DNA from: Apium graveolens
Taxonomy: Eukaryota > Streptophyta > Magnoliopsida > Apiales > Apiaceae
Direction: 5' to 3'
Assembly (NCBI RefSeq): GCF_009905375.1
Contig: NC_133647.1
Coordinates: 77,056,231-77,120,230 of the forward strand
DNA: 64,000 bases
The translations under genes were made by a program, and so were the position numbers. The notes under the pieces are model-generated. The model was not told where the DNA came from, did no database searches, and was given only the letters and a program-made list of their open reading frames with translations. Each line of letters starts with the position of its first letter. Position 1 is the stretch's first letter. Of the stretch, positions 35,132 through 44,031 are shown one piece after another.

Positions 35132-35694
35132 TACTATCCATGAACAGTAAAAGAAATTATTAAATAATGTTGTGTTTGTTATATAAAAAAATTTAAAGAA
35201 AATAATAGATACTCCGAATTGGTTTCCAAAATTATTTTCAAATGATTACGCTTAAGATAGATAGTTAATTATTTTCCTAATAACAAGATATGACCCTGTT
35301 GCTAGTGTTCTAAAAATTGGCTCATTAATCAAATTTCGGACGAATTCTGTCCTACTTTTTAATTTATTTTTAAATAATATCATGTTGGCGAAAAGTTGTA
35401 AATAAATCTGAAAAATAGGTAGCATTTTACGTGATTTTGTATAAATAGTCATATTAAACCGAAGAACAAAAAAATGGTGCAACATGTTTTTATAAAGAAG
35501 AAATCATGGGGACTAAAAATGAGGTTAACGACAATAACGAAGTCTTGTTTAAACTTTCATAAACATGAACAGTGAACTAGGCCCAACTTTTTAATATTAA
35601 CATTCAAACAGGCCCAACTTGCTGTAGTTGGAAAAACAGAAATTTGTGAATAAAATGCAAAAACATATTAGAAAAAACACCAGTTTGAACTTAA
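35132..35694. other. Duplicated flank, copy 1 (unoccupied-site version)
   Basis: 35132-35522 matches 46879-47296 almost base for base (for example ACTCCGAATTGGTTTCCAAA, then AATCATGGGGACTAAAAATG). After AACGAAGT at about 35522 the two copies differ. 35523-35694 is unique AT-rich sequence with two AGGCCCAACTT words, ending at the junction with a gag fragment. Confidence 0.85.
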
Positions 35695-35831
35695 AAGTTG
35701 AGTGAGGGGTATCTCCACGGTTGACGAAATCACATGGGTTGTCCCCGATGGTGTTCCTTCCTCCAGAGCTCTAATTGTTCTCCGTGTTCTCACCATGGTT
35801 GTTGTTGTGCCTTCCCACAGACGGCGCCAAA
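35695..35831 (-). pseudogene. Stray primer-binding site and gag start beyond the 3' LTR
   Basis: On the minus strand this follows the LTR end at 35832 with TTTGGCGCCGTCTGTGGGAA, an ATG, and the first 37 or so codons of gag, matching 45925-46062. It should not be there: the DNA beyond a 3' LTR ought to be host flank. It indicates a second internal region joined to the same LTR and cut off at AAGTTGAGTGAGG (35695-35707). Confidence 0.9.
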
Positions 35832-36416
35832 TGTTATGGATTAAAAATTAATATATATAATTGTTGTATTTATTACTAAGGAACGTGAGATTAGAGACTC
35901 GATTTGACTGCTCTTGTGTTTCGTGACTCAATCTGCCTTAACAAGATGTCTATGTACCTTACTGATTGCCAAGGATCAAGTCAAAAAAATATAGTTCTGA
36001 TCTGTGGGGTGAAGCCCCCTATATAGATGTGGGAGTCCTTGAATTGAACTTAGTATAGGAGACTTGATGGTCAAGTCTCTGAATTAGGATGGACTTAGGA
36101 GTCCTAGGAAGTAGGAAGCTGATTCCTTATCCTATGAGGTTCCTTGGAGGCCAATCTACAAAGATTTATATATCCCCACTAGGACTTATCTTAATAGCTG
36201 TTTTTCTCCCATATTAATTAATTACGAAATTAATAAATAATCAGGGTTTTGGGTCTTGTTTGTTCCATCAGGCCTGATCTGGTCCACCAGGCCTGATCAA
36301 CATGTTAACCTTTATGGTCTGAATATCATACATCTTCTTATTGGGCCTAGCAGCCCACACCTTGTATAATCAATGTAAATTTTAATTACACAATCAGGAT
36401 TTATTTATCCCTATCA
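35832..36416 (-). mobile_element. 3' LTR of the Tat-type element (585 bp)
   Basis: On the minus strand it begins TGATAGGGATAAATAAATCC and ends TTAATCCATAACA. It pairs with 46063-46647. The polypurine tract lies directly before it, which makes it the 3' LTR although gag sequence follows it. Confidence 0.93.
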
Positions 36417-36433
36417 TTTGCCCCCCAACTTTT
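36417..36433 (-). other. Polypurine tract of the Tat-type element
   Basis: Minus strand AAAAGTTGGGGGGCAAA, adjacent to the LTR start TGATAGGG. Confidence 0.85.
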
Positions 36434-36584
36434 GGGAAACAGAGACTAAGTTTCACAGAAGTTAAGTTCATTCGTTCCCTTACAGGGTATCGTTTTTGCG
36501 TAAAGTGTGGAGCCACCTACTCGTTTACAACGATTTACTTTTATTCCTTTTATTCAGGAATTATCTTAACTTTCAAGAATTTTT

Positions 36585-36885
36585 CCTGTAATCCTGGAAT
36601 TTTTCCTTAATTTCCTGGATTTTTCCCTTAATTTCTGGGATTTATCCTTGTTTTTCTGGATTTTTCCCCTAATTTCTGGGATTTATCCTAAATTTTCTGG
36701 ATTTCTCCCCTAATTTCTGGGATTTATCCTTAATTTTCTGGATTTTTCCCATAATTTCTGGGATTTATCCTTAATTTTCTGGATTTTCCCCCTAATTTCT
36801 GTGATTTATCCTTAATTTTCTGGATTTTTCCCTTAATTTCTTGGATTTATCCTTAATTTTCTGGATTTATTCCTTATTTCTGAAA
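36585..36885. repeat. Tandem repeat of about 41 bp, roughly seven units
   Basis: Units contain TTTCTGGGATTTATCC, then TTAATTTTCTGGATTTTTCC, with small variations. Tandem arrays in the 3' untranslated region are usual in Tat/Ogre elements. The array lies upstream of the antisense gene and downstream of pol. Confidence 0.9.
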
Positions 36886-37044
36886 ATATCAACATTTTTC
36901 AGAAAATATTTTAAGGAATTTCCTTATTTTTCTGTAATTTTCCAGGAATTTTTTCTTCTTTTTCTTCCCCCTTTTTCCTTTTTTCTTTCCTTTCTTTTTT
37001 TTTCTCTCTTTTTCTCTCTTTTTTTTCTTTTTTTTTTATTTTTA

Positions 37045-37345
37045 ATACAGATTTCGACCAGGAATCCTGTTCGACCAGGATCCTGGTCGAATTACCCCTC
37101 AGTATGCCCTGGTTGACAGGATTTCGAGCTGGGTGCATTCGATCAGGAATCCTGGTCGAATTTCGGCCAGGATTTTTTCCTTTTTTTTTTATATTTCGAC
37201 CAGGAATTGTTCGAGTAGGAAACTTCTGTTTCGGTCAGGATTTTCGGTCAGGAACCCTGATTTTGACCGAATTAACTTTCCTTGTTGTTCAGGTCGACAG
37301 AATTTCGACCTTAATGTTTTCGATCAGGAATCCTTCGTGTTTCTT
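37045..37345. repeat. Dispersed palindromic units (TTCGACCAGGA / TCCTGGTCGAA)
   Basis: At least eight copies of TTCGACCAGGA or its complement TCCTGGTCGAA, several joined into near-perfect palindromes, for example GACCAGGATCCTGGTC at about 37073-37088. A pyrimidine tract of T and C fills 36955-37040 just before it. Both lie in the promoter-proximal region of the antisense gene. Confidence 0.85.
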
Positions 37346-37942
37346 GGTCGAATGGTCTAAATTCTGGTCGAATTAAACCTGTTTTTCAGCCCTGATCGAA
37401 GCCTATTCGACCTCAAGCATTTTGATCAAAATTTGCTTATAATTTCTGGTCGAGCTGGGTCAAGAATTTGTCAAATAAATATTTATGTATATATTTTTTT
37501 GTAATTTTGAATTTGGGCTTCTAAACCTGGGCTGGACTCTTTTACTGGGCCTGTTTTTAACAGCCCTTTTTTCTGGGCTTCAATAGCAAAATTTTGGGCC
37601 CATTTTTCTTGGTTCATCTAGGTTTTGCAATTGGTCCATTGTTTTAACTGGGCTCCCTTTCCACCCTTTTTTTCTTAAACATCATTTGGGCCTCAAACAG
37701 GACTTTTTGTATTTGGGCCTTAGTACTGGGCCTTGGGTTTTTTCAAGATTTTTCTAGAATTGGGCCTCATTTCTGAGCCCAAATTCCAAACTCTTCTAAA
37801 TTTTTTTTCTGGATTCTTCCAGAATCTTCAAAAATTCACTTTTTTCTCTTGATTTTTCCAGGAATTTCCTGGATAATTCCAGAACCTTCTCATTTTTGGG
37901 CCCAAATGGGCTTTTCAAGGCCCAAATCACCTCCTTCTTGGC

Positions 37943-37950
37943 TATATAAA
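37943..37950 (+). promoter_or_regulatory. TATA box of the antisense gene
   Basis: TATATAAA in the context GGCTATATAAAGGTGGGATG, about 145 bp before the ATG at 38088. A start site around 37975, within the C/T-rich TTCCTCACACCTCTCATTTC, would give a leader of about 110 nt, usual for plant genes. Confidence 0.65.
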
Positions 37951-38087
37951 GGTGGGATGAGAGTGTGATTTCCTCACACCTCTCATTTCACTTCTTCACA
38001 CACTCTACAATTCTCAATCACTTCTCTTTCTTAAGTTCTCCAGCCATCTTTCCTTCCAAGGTTTCCAGGTTCTTCCCAGCTTTACTA

Positions 38088-39995
38088 ATGGCTGACAAGA
38101 ATTCCGAGAGGGCGGCCAAGATAGCCTCGGCTTCAAAACGAGGTAAGGATATCGAGATCCGTTCTTCGTATATGTCTTTAATCGATATGATTAACACTAG
38201 GGGGTGAATATCCCTCTACTGCACATCTCGATTCTTTTAATCATTGTAATACTTGGCACAACATAGATTTCGATAAACTAAATGCACGTTATAATGTCCT
38301 TCCTCCTCTTAGATTAGTTCCAGTTTCTGGTGGTGACCGTACTTGCCACTGGAAACCCGACACTCTTTTTATTTATAGGGATGCCCTTAATGCTGGGCTT
38401 TGGTTTCCTTTCCATCCTTTCATTCCTCATCTTTTAGCTGATTTACAAATCAACCCATGTCAGCTTCCTCCAAACGCTTGGAGGAACATTTTATGTTTTA
38501 TGGTCTACTGCCTTAGGGAGGGTTTTCCCCTTTCTGTAGCTGTTTTTAGGATGGTCTTTCAGTACTATAATAGCTCTTCCAGTATTTGTGGTTGGGTCTA
38601 TGTTAAGCAAAGGCCCAAAAGTAAACATATCTTTAACAGCGCCTCCATTCCCGATAACAACCAAAACTGGAGGAATAGTTTCGTTGGGTTACGTTGGGAG
38701 AATGGCGACTGGGGCACACTCTTCCGATCTTCCTTCGGGAAGGTTAGTGATGGTAGCTTCAAATCCATTCACTTAACTCCCGAGGAAACTATTATTTATA
38801 ATGGGCTTACTCAGGATGACGACACTACTACCAGCTGGACTCTCTTAGAGGAGTTCTCCCTCATTCACGTGGGACTATCCTCTGTTTCTCAACAGGGTAT
38901 TTTTCTTCCATTCTCAACTTTATTTCATTTCATGCATTATTAACACCACTTATTTTGTTTTTGGCCTTGTTTTGCAGCTGCTAAGGAGATCAACGAGGAC
39001 AATGTACCTCCCGTTGAAGAGACTGCTAGGATGAAAAAAGCTCGCCTTGCAGGCCTGGACACTCGAGGGAAGGCCACGGAGCCTATCTTCTTGAGGAAAC
39101 ACAAGGAGCCTATGGGGGAGGCTTCAACTGAGGGAGCTGAGGGCCACAGTGCTCCTACCACTGCTGTTGCTCCTGTTGCTGCTGCCACAGGCGCCTTCCA
39201 GCCTCTCTGGGGATTCCGCCGAGGGGATACCGTGGTTGGATCCACGAAGCATGCTTGGGATTGGTCCTACCATGGCGTGACTCCCAAGGATTTTACTGAT
39301 GTGGTGGCCACCCCTGATCTTGAGAGGATAAAGCTCATGGGAGCTCAGTCTCTGGCTTCGGTATGCCTCTTTTTTTTTTGAACTTATCTTTCTTACTTGT
39401 AGCATTCTCTTGCCTTATACTTTGTTAATTTGTTTTATTTCAGTATAACGCCTATTTTCAAGGTGTTGTGAGGCAAGCCGATTCATGGAAGCGGGCTTCT
39501 GACAAGGCCGACAATGCCCTCAGGAGGCAGCAGAAGAAGTATGCTGCTCTGGAGAAGAAGTTCAAGCGCAAGGAGGAAGAACTTGGAGAATCCAATGCCG
39601 AGCTGGTGGTACTTCGGGTAGAGAAGGATAAAGCTATAGATAACTACCTGGACTCGGAGGAGTTTTCCCAGTCTATGAGGATTAGGGATGACTCAGTCTT
39701 CCCCGAGTTTTTTAGGACTGGTTGGGACACGGCCCTTGGGACCGTGAACGAGGCTTGTCCTGATATTAACCTGGCGGACTATGTCTGTCCTGATGACGAG
39801 GCTTTGCTACAGAGGTTTCATACTCGAGTAGTTGTCTCGGATCACGTCCCTCAGGACCCGCTTCTTCCTCCTCCCGAGTCTTCTTCCAGACCTGCTGAGG
39901 ATGACAGCTCTTCTTCCTCCTCCGAGACGACAGAGACATCTAGCGAGAGTGGAGGGGATGATGATATGGATGCCGAGGGCACCTCAGCTCCTTAG
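38088..39995 (+). CDS. Antisense gene (aORF) of the Tat element, about 560-580 aa, intron-containing
   Basis: The gene lies opposite to gag-pol between integrase and the 3' LTR. It starts at ATG 38088 (MADKNSERAAKIASASKRG) and ends at a TAG after GTSAP at 39995. Two clean GT-AG introns (38897-38977 and 39361-39443) keep the frame exactly. The first third holds a domain like the plant putative gypsy-type transposon family (IYRDALNAGLWFPFHPF, CQLPPNAWRN, GWVYVKQRPKS), a family also called Transposase_28. Exon 3 begins YNAYFQGVVRQ, forms a Lys/Glu-rich coiled coil (about 39485-39640) and ends in a Ser/Glu/Asp-rich acidic tail. One frame problem remains at 38201: either an extra G in a run of five, or a 58-nt intron (38143-38200). 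Extra antisense ORFs of this kind are described in Tat elements; the role is unknown. It is far better preserved than the gag-pol around it. Confidence 0.85.
38897..38977 (+). other. Intron of the antisense gene (81 bp)
   Basis: Donor CAGG/GTATTT, acceptor TTGTTTTGCAG/CTGCTAAG after a T-rich tract. Splicing joins G with CT to give an Ala codon and links TCT CAA CAG to GCT AAG GAG in frame; unspliced, the frame reaches a stop at 38941. Confidence 0.8.
39361..39443 (+). other. Intron of the antisense gene (83 bp)
   Basis: Donor GCTTCG/GTATGC, acceptor TTTTATTTCAG/TATAACGCC. Phase 0; joins ...QSLAS to YNAYFQGVV. The intron contains a TGA in the upstream frame, so splicing is needed to reach the coiled coil and acidic tail. 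Confidence 0.8.
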
Positions 39996-40313
39996 AGCTT
40001 TTCCAGCCCTGCGTGGCTTGTTTTCTTCATCTTATTTTCGAGACTTCATTTATCAAACTCTTGTAATATTTATTTGATCTACTTTATTTATGCTTTCATT
40101 TCATGCATTTGGTTTTACTTGCCTGGCCATAGACATTTAAATATATTTCGAAAACTTTATGAATTTTCATAAATTGTTTGGGATTCGTCCCTTACACAAG
40201 TCTTAATAAACTTCAAAATAAAACTAGAACATATAAATCCTAAGGAGGCAAAGCTTCAAGGTGCTTTTCAACCTACTCGTCATCTTGACAAGTGAGAATC
40301 ATATTCAGTTGCC

Positions 40314-41508
40314 TTACACGTAGTAAACCTTCAGGTTTTGTGCATGCCAAGTTCTTGGGACTTCAAAACCATCCATTGTCTCCAGCTTGTAGGTTCCTCT
40401 ACCTTGAACACTCTTGACTTTGTATGGCCCTTCCCAATTCGGGGCAAGCTTCCCTTTCTATCCTACACCAGAAGCTTCTATCTTCCTCAAGACTAGGTCA
40501 CCTTGTTTGAAAAACCTTTCTTTAACCCTTAGGTTGTAGTAAAATGAAGCCTTTTTTCTGATATTCTACTATCTTTGCATATGCCTCATCTCGCACTTCA
40601 TCGATTAAGTCCAGAGCCAACCTTTGTCTTTCCTCATTTTCCTCAGCATTGAAAGCCTGAATCCTTGGAGAGGAATGTGATATCTCCACGGGAACAACTG
40701 CTTCTGCACCATATGCCAACATGAAGGGAGTTGCTCCAGTCGTGACTCTACAGGTAGTCCTGTAGGCCCATAATATTGGAAGTATCTCATCCACCCAATT
40801 ATTTCTTGATTTCTCGATCCTCTTCTTTAGTCCATCCAGGATTATTCGACTTGCTACCTCCTCTTTCTCATTGGCTTGCGGGTGAGCCACAGAGGTGAAC
40901 CGTAACTCAATTTCATTTTCTTCACAGTACTTCTTAAATTCCTCGTTATTGAATTGTGTTCCATTGTCGGTGACTAGGATACGGGGAATTCCATACCGGT
41001 ACATAATATTTTCCCACAGGAATTGTGCAACCTGCTTAGTTGTGATCTTGGCCAAGGGTTTGACTTCAATCCACTTGGTGAAATAATCAATGGCTACAAT
41101 CAGAAACTTCTTTTGTGTCGTGGCCATGGGGAAAGGTCCCAGAATATCCATTCCCCACATAGCAAATGGAATGGGCGAGTTGATAGAGGTCAGCATCTCG
41201 GGGGGTTGTCTAACAACAGGTGCATGCTTCTAACAACGATCACACTTCTTCACATACGCTTTGGCATCAACCATCATTTCTGGCCAATAGAAGCCTAAAC
41301 GGGTTATCTTATGAGCCAAGGCCCTGCCCCCCAAGTGTTGCCCACAAATACCTTCATGCACTTCTTCAAGAGCCAAGCGTGCCTCATCGGGCCTGAGACA
41401 CCTTAAGTAAGGAACCACGAAAGATCTTTTGTACAGAATCCCATCTATCAAAAAATACCTTAGTGCCCGAACAGCTAACTTCCGTGCTTCAGTTGCATTG
41501 TTTGGCAA
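40314..41508 (-). pseudogene. Integrase of the Tat-type element, broken
   Basis: N-terminal zinc-binding part: HEGICGQHLGGRALAHKI and CDRC near 41232, followed by an in-frame TAG. The catalytic core has D at 41148 (WGMDILGPFP), D in VTDNGTQF and E in ANEKEEVASRIIL, spaced by 35 residues as in the D,D-35-E family. The enzyme would cut and join cDNA ends to target DNA. A shift at a run of six A near 40547 moves the C-terminal part (YYNLRVKERFFKQGD, GKLAPNWEGPYKV) to another frame. That part also carries a stop where homologues have Arg or Trp, and ends at 40314 (AQNLKVYYV). There is no chromodomain. Confidence 0.92.
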
Positions 41509-41517
41509 CTAACCGGT

Positions 41518-42235
41518 TTAAATGTGAGCCTTAATGGGATTAATCCATGACGTCCCCAGGCCTATAAGAGCCACAAGCTTAACATCTATGCTTAGTTTCT
41601 TCAAAACACGAAAGTACACACTTCCTGAACTTTCTTCTATCTCGGATGAAGCAAACTTTGATAATGCATCTGCCTTAGCATTTTCCTCCCTTGGAATGTG
41701 CTCAACATGGCATTCATTGAATTGGGTCATCACAGCCCTTACTAGGCGGACATACTTAGATCTCTTGCCTCAAATTCTCCCTTTACCTGGGATATGATCA
41801 GCTTCGAGTCTCCACGGACCTTTAAGTTTTTGACTCTAAGTGTCCCAGCTAGGCCAAGGCCAGCTATCAGGGCTTCATATTCTGCCTCGTTATTTGTGGT
41901 TGGGAAGTCTAATTTCATGGCATACTCAATCAAGAACCCATCAGGGCTTTATAAAACCAGTCCTGCTCCACTGGAGTTTATTTTTGATGCTTCATCAAAA
42001 TAGAGAACCCAATATTCTTTCTCCTTATCATTCTTTTCTTTGTCCCCATTATCGACTTCCTTGTCTTGAGGTATGGTATCTTCCTGCCCCCGACTTCTTG
42101 GTTGGCTATGGTATATTCCACCACGAAGTCAGCTAATGCCTGGGCTTTTATTATTGTCTGTGGCTTGTATTTAATGTCGAATTCTCCCAGCTCTATTGCC
42201 CACTTGATCAACCTCCCACTAGCCTTGGGACTGTG
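41518..42235 (-). pseudogene. RNase H of the Tat-type element, broken
   Basis: Pieces in two frames give IIKAQALADFVVEYT, WVLYFDEAS near 42000, NNEAEYEALIAGLGLA, VRGDSKLIISQVKGEFEARD, and after a shift near 41740 VRLVRAVMTQFNECHVEHIP and REENAKADALSKFAS. The Asp, Glu and Asp of the RNase H active site are visible (FDEAS, NNEAEYEA, RGDSK). A stop lies near 41953 (GLVL then stop). The enzyme would remove RNA from RNA/DNA hybrids during cDNA synthesis. Confidence 0.9.
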
Positions 42236-43734
42236 AATGATATTTTTCTCAGGGGCTGATTTGTTAGCACCTCAATTTGATGAGCCTGAGAGTAGGGACG
42301 TAACTTTCTTGAAGCCATCACCAAGGCGAGAGCAAATTTCTCAATAGTTGAATAATTCAACTCAGCACCATGCAGAATTTTGCTGACATAGTATACGGGT
42401 TTCTGGATTTTCAATTCCTCCTTAACCAACACAGCGCTCAAAGCACTTTCTGAAACGGCTAAGTACAAGAATAAAACTTCATTCAAAGCTGGCTTGGCCA
42501 ACAACGGGGCCTGGGCCATATACTTCTTTAACTCTTCGAATGCCTTCTGGTTTTCCTTATTCCATACAAAGTCCTTAATATTCTTTAGTGACTTGAAGAA
42601 TGATAAGCACTTGTCTCCTGACTTAGAGATGAATCGTCCAAAAGCAGCAACCCTTCCTGTGAGCTTCTGAACATCCTTGATAGTTTTTGGTGGTTTCATG
42701 TCCAGGATTGCCTTTATTTTACCGGGATTAGCCTCGATCCCTCTCTTGGAGACCATTAATCCCAAAAAATTTCCAGACCCTACTCCGAAAGCACACTTTG
42801 TAGGATTTAACATCATCTTGTGGTACCTCAGGACCTCAAAAGCTTCCCTCAAATGGGCTATATGATCAGTCTTTACTAGACTCTTGACTAACATGTCATC
42901 AACATAGACTTCTATAGTCTTGCCAATAAGATCCTTAAAAATTTTATTTACCAACCTTTGATAGGTGGCTCCTGCATTCTTGAGACCAAATGCCATAACA
43001 AGATAACAATAAACACCAAAGTCAGTGATGAATGATACCTTTGGAATGTCGTCCTTGTGCATCTTGATCTGATTATATTCACTAAATACATTTATAAAGC
43101 TCAGCATTTCATGCCCAGCAGTAGCGTCTATTAAAGTATCGATCCTTGGTAACGGAAAACAGTCCTTAGGACAGGCATCATTTAGATCAGTGAAGTCCAC
43201 ACACATTCTCCATTTTCCATTAGCCTTTTTCACCATTACAGGGTTTGCTAACCACTCTGGAAATTGAATCTCCTCAATGAAACCAGCCTCCAAGAGCTTT
43301 TCCACTTCCTGTTTTATAACTTCTTGCCTTTCTGGAGCAAAACTTCTTTTCTTTTGTTTTACCATCTTCCGATTTGGGTCCACATTTAGCTTGTGAGTAA
43401 TCAATTCCGGGTCTATGCCTGGCATATCAGCCGCTGACCATGTAAAAACATCACTATTTTCTTGCAAAAATTTCACCAACTTCCCTCTAAAAGGTTCCTC
43501 GAGCGTTGCTCCAATAAAAGTCTCCTTCCCAGGGTCTTCGGGGGCTAAAGGAATTGAAACCAAGTCTTCTGCTGGCTTTCCCCTTTTCTCATCATTTTCT
43601 CGGATATCCAGATCTTCAATAGGAAGAACCTGCCCCCCAACTCCATCTGCCCTCAAAGAGGCCACATAACAGCTTCTAGCCATTTTTTGATCTCCTCTTT
43701 CTTCTCCAATCCCATCTCGAGTCGGAAACTTCAT
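42236..43734 (-). pseudogene. Reverse transcriptase of the Tat-type element, catalytic Asp lost
   Basis: One open frame of about 500 codons. It has the entry LLEAGFIEEIQFPEWLANPV, KWRMCVDFTDLNDACPKD, and box YVDDMLVKS at 42895-42906 intact. The connection domain follows (NFLGLMVSKRGIEANPGKIK, LTGRVAAFGRFIS) and then the start of the RNase H domain with the LAVSESALSAVL stretch. Motif A, normally (M)DAFSGYNQI, reads INVFSEYNQI: the first catalytic Asp is Asn (codon AAT at 43090-43092), Gly is Glu. The frame ends at 42208 after a shift in an A run near 42234. Even read through, the enzyme should be inactive. Confidence 0.93.
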
Positions 43735-44031
43735 AACTGAATAATAAGAAGAAGGGACTGCCTTAAAGGCGTGTATTCATGTTCTTCCCATGATAGCGTT
43801 GTAGGTCGAACTAGCCTTCACCACCACAAAGTCCAACATCTGAGTTGCTTGCCTTGGTTCCTGTCCTATGGTTGTTGGCAAGTTGATTATTCCTTCTACG
43901 GGGCATTCCACTCTAGCAAATCCATATATCGGCATGTCGGTTGGGGTCAATTGGGAGTCATTATATCCCATCCTTAAAAAGGTGTCATGGAGCAAAATAT
44001 CCACTCAAGAACCATTATCCACAAGGACCCT
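43735..44031 (-). pseudogene. Aspartic protease of the Tat-type element, broken
   Basis: The frame shared with gag's second part and RT contains RVLVDNGS, the protease active site, then VDILLHDTFLRMGY, with a TGA between them at 44005-44007. Downstream come PIYGFARVECPVEGIINLPT and SSTYNAIMGRT, followed by a TGA where Trp is expected. The stop ending the gag frame (44032, TAG) also replaces a Trp codon. In active elements the protease cleaves the polyprotein. Confidence 0.85.

Noticed and set aside
35252..35485. 77-codon minus-strand frame in the duplicated flank
   Set aside because: The matching part of the second copy (about 47010-47230) has indels that break it, so it is not under protein constraint.
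38940..39405. Minus-strand open frames opposite the antisense gene
   Set aside because: They are shadows of the GC-richer coding exons on the plus strand, with no motif.
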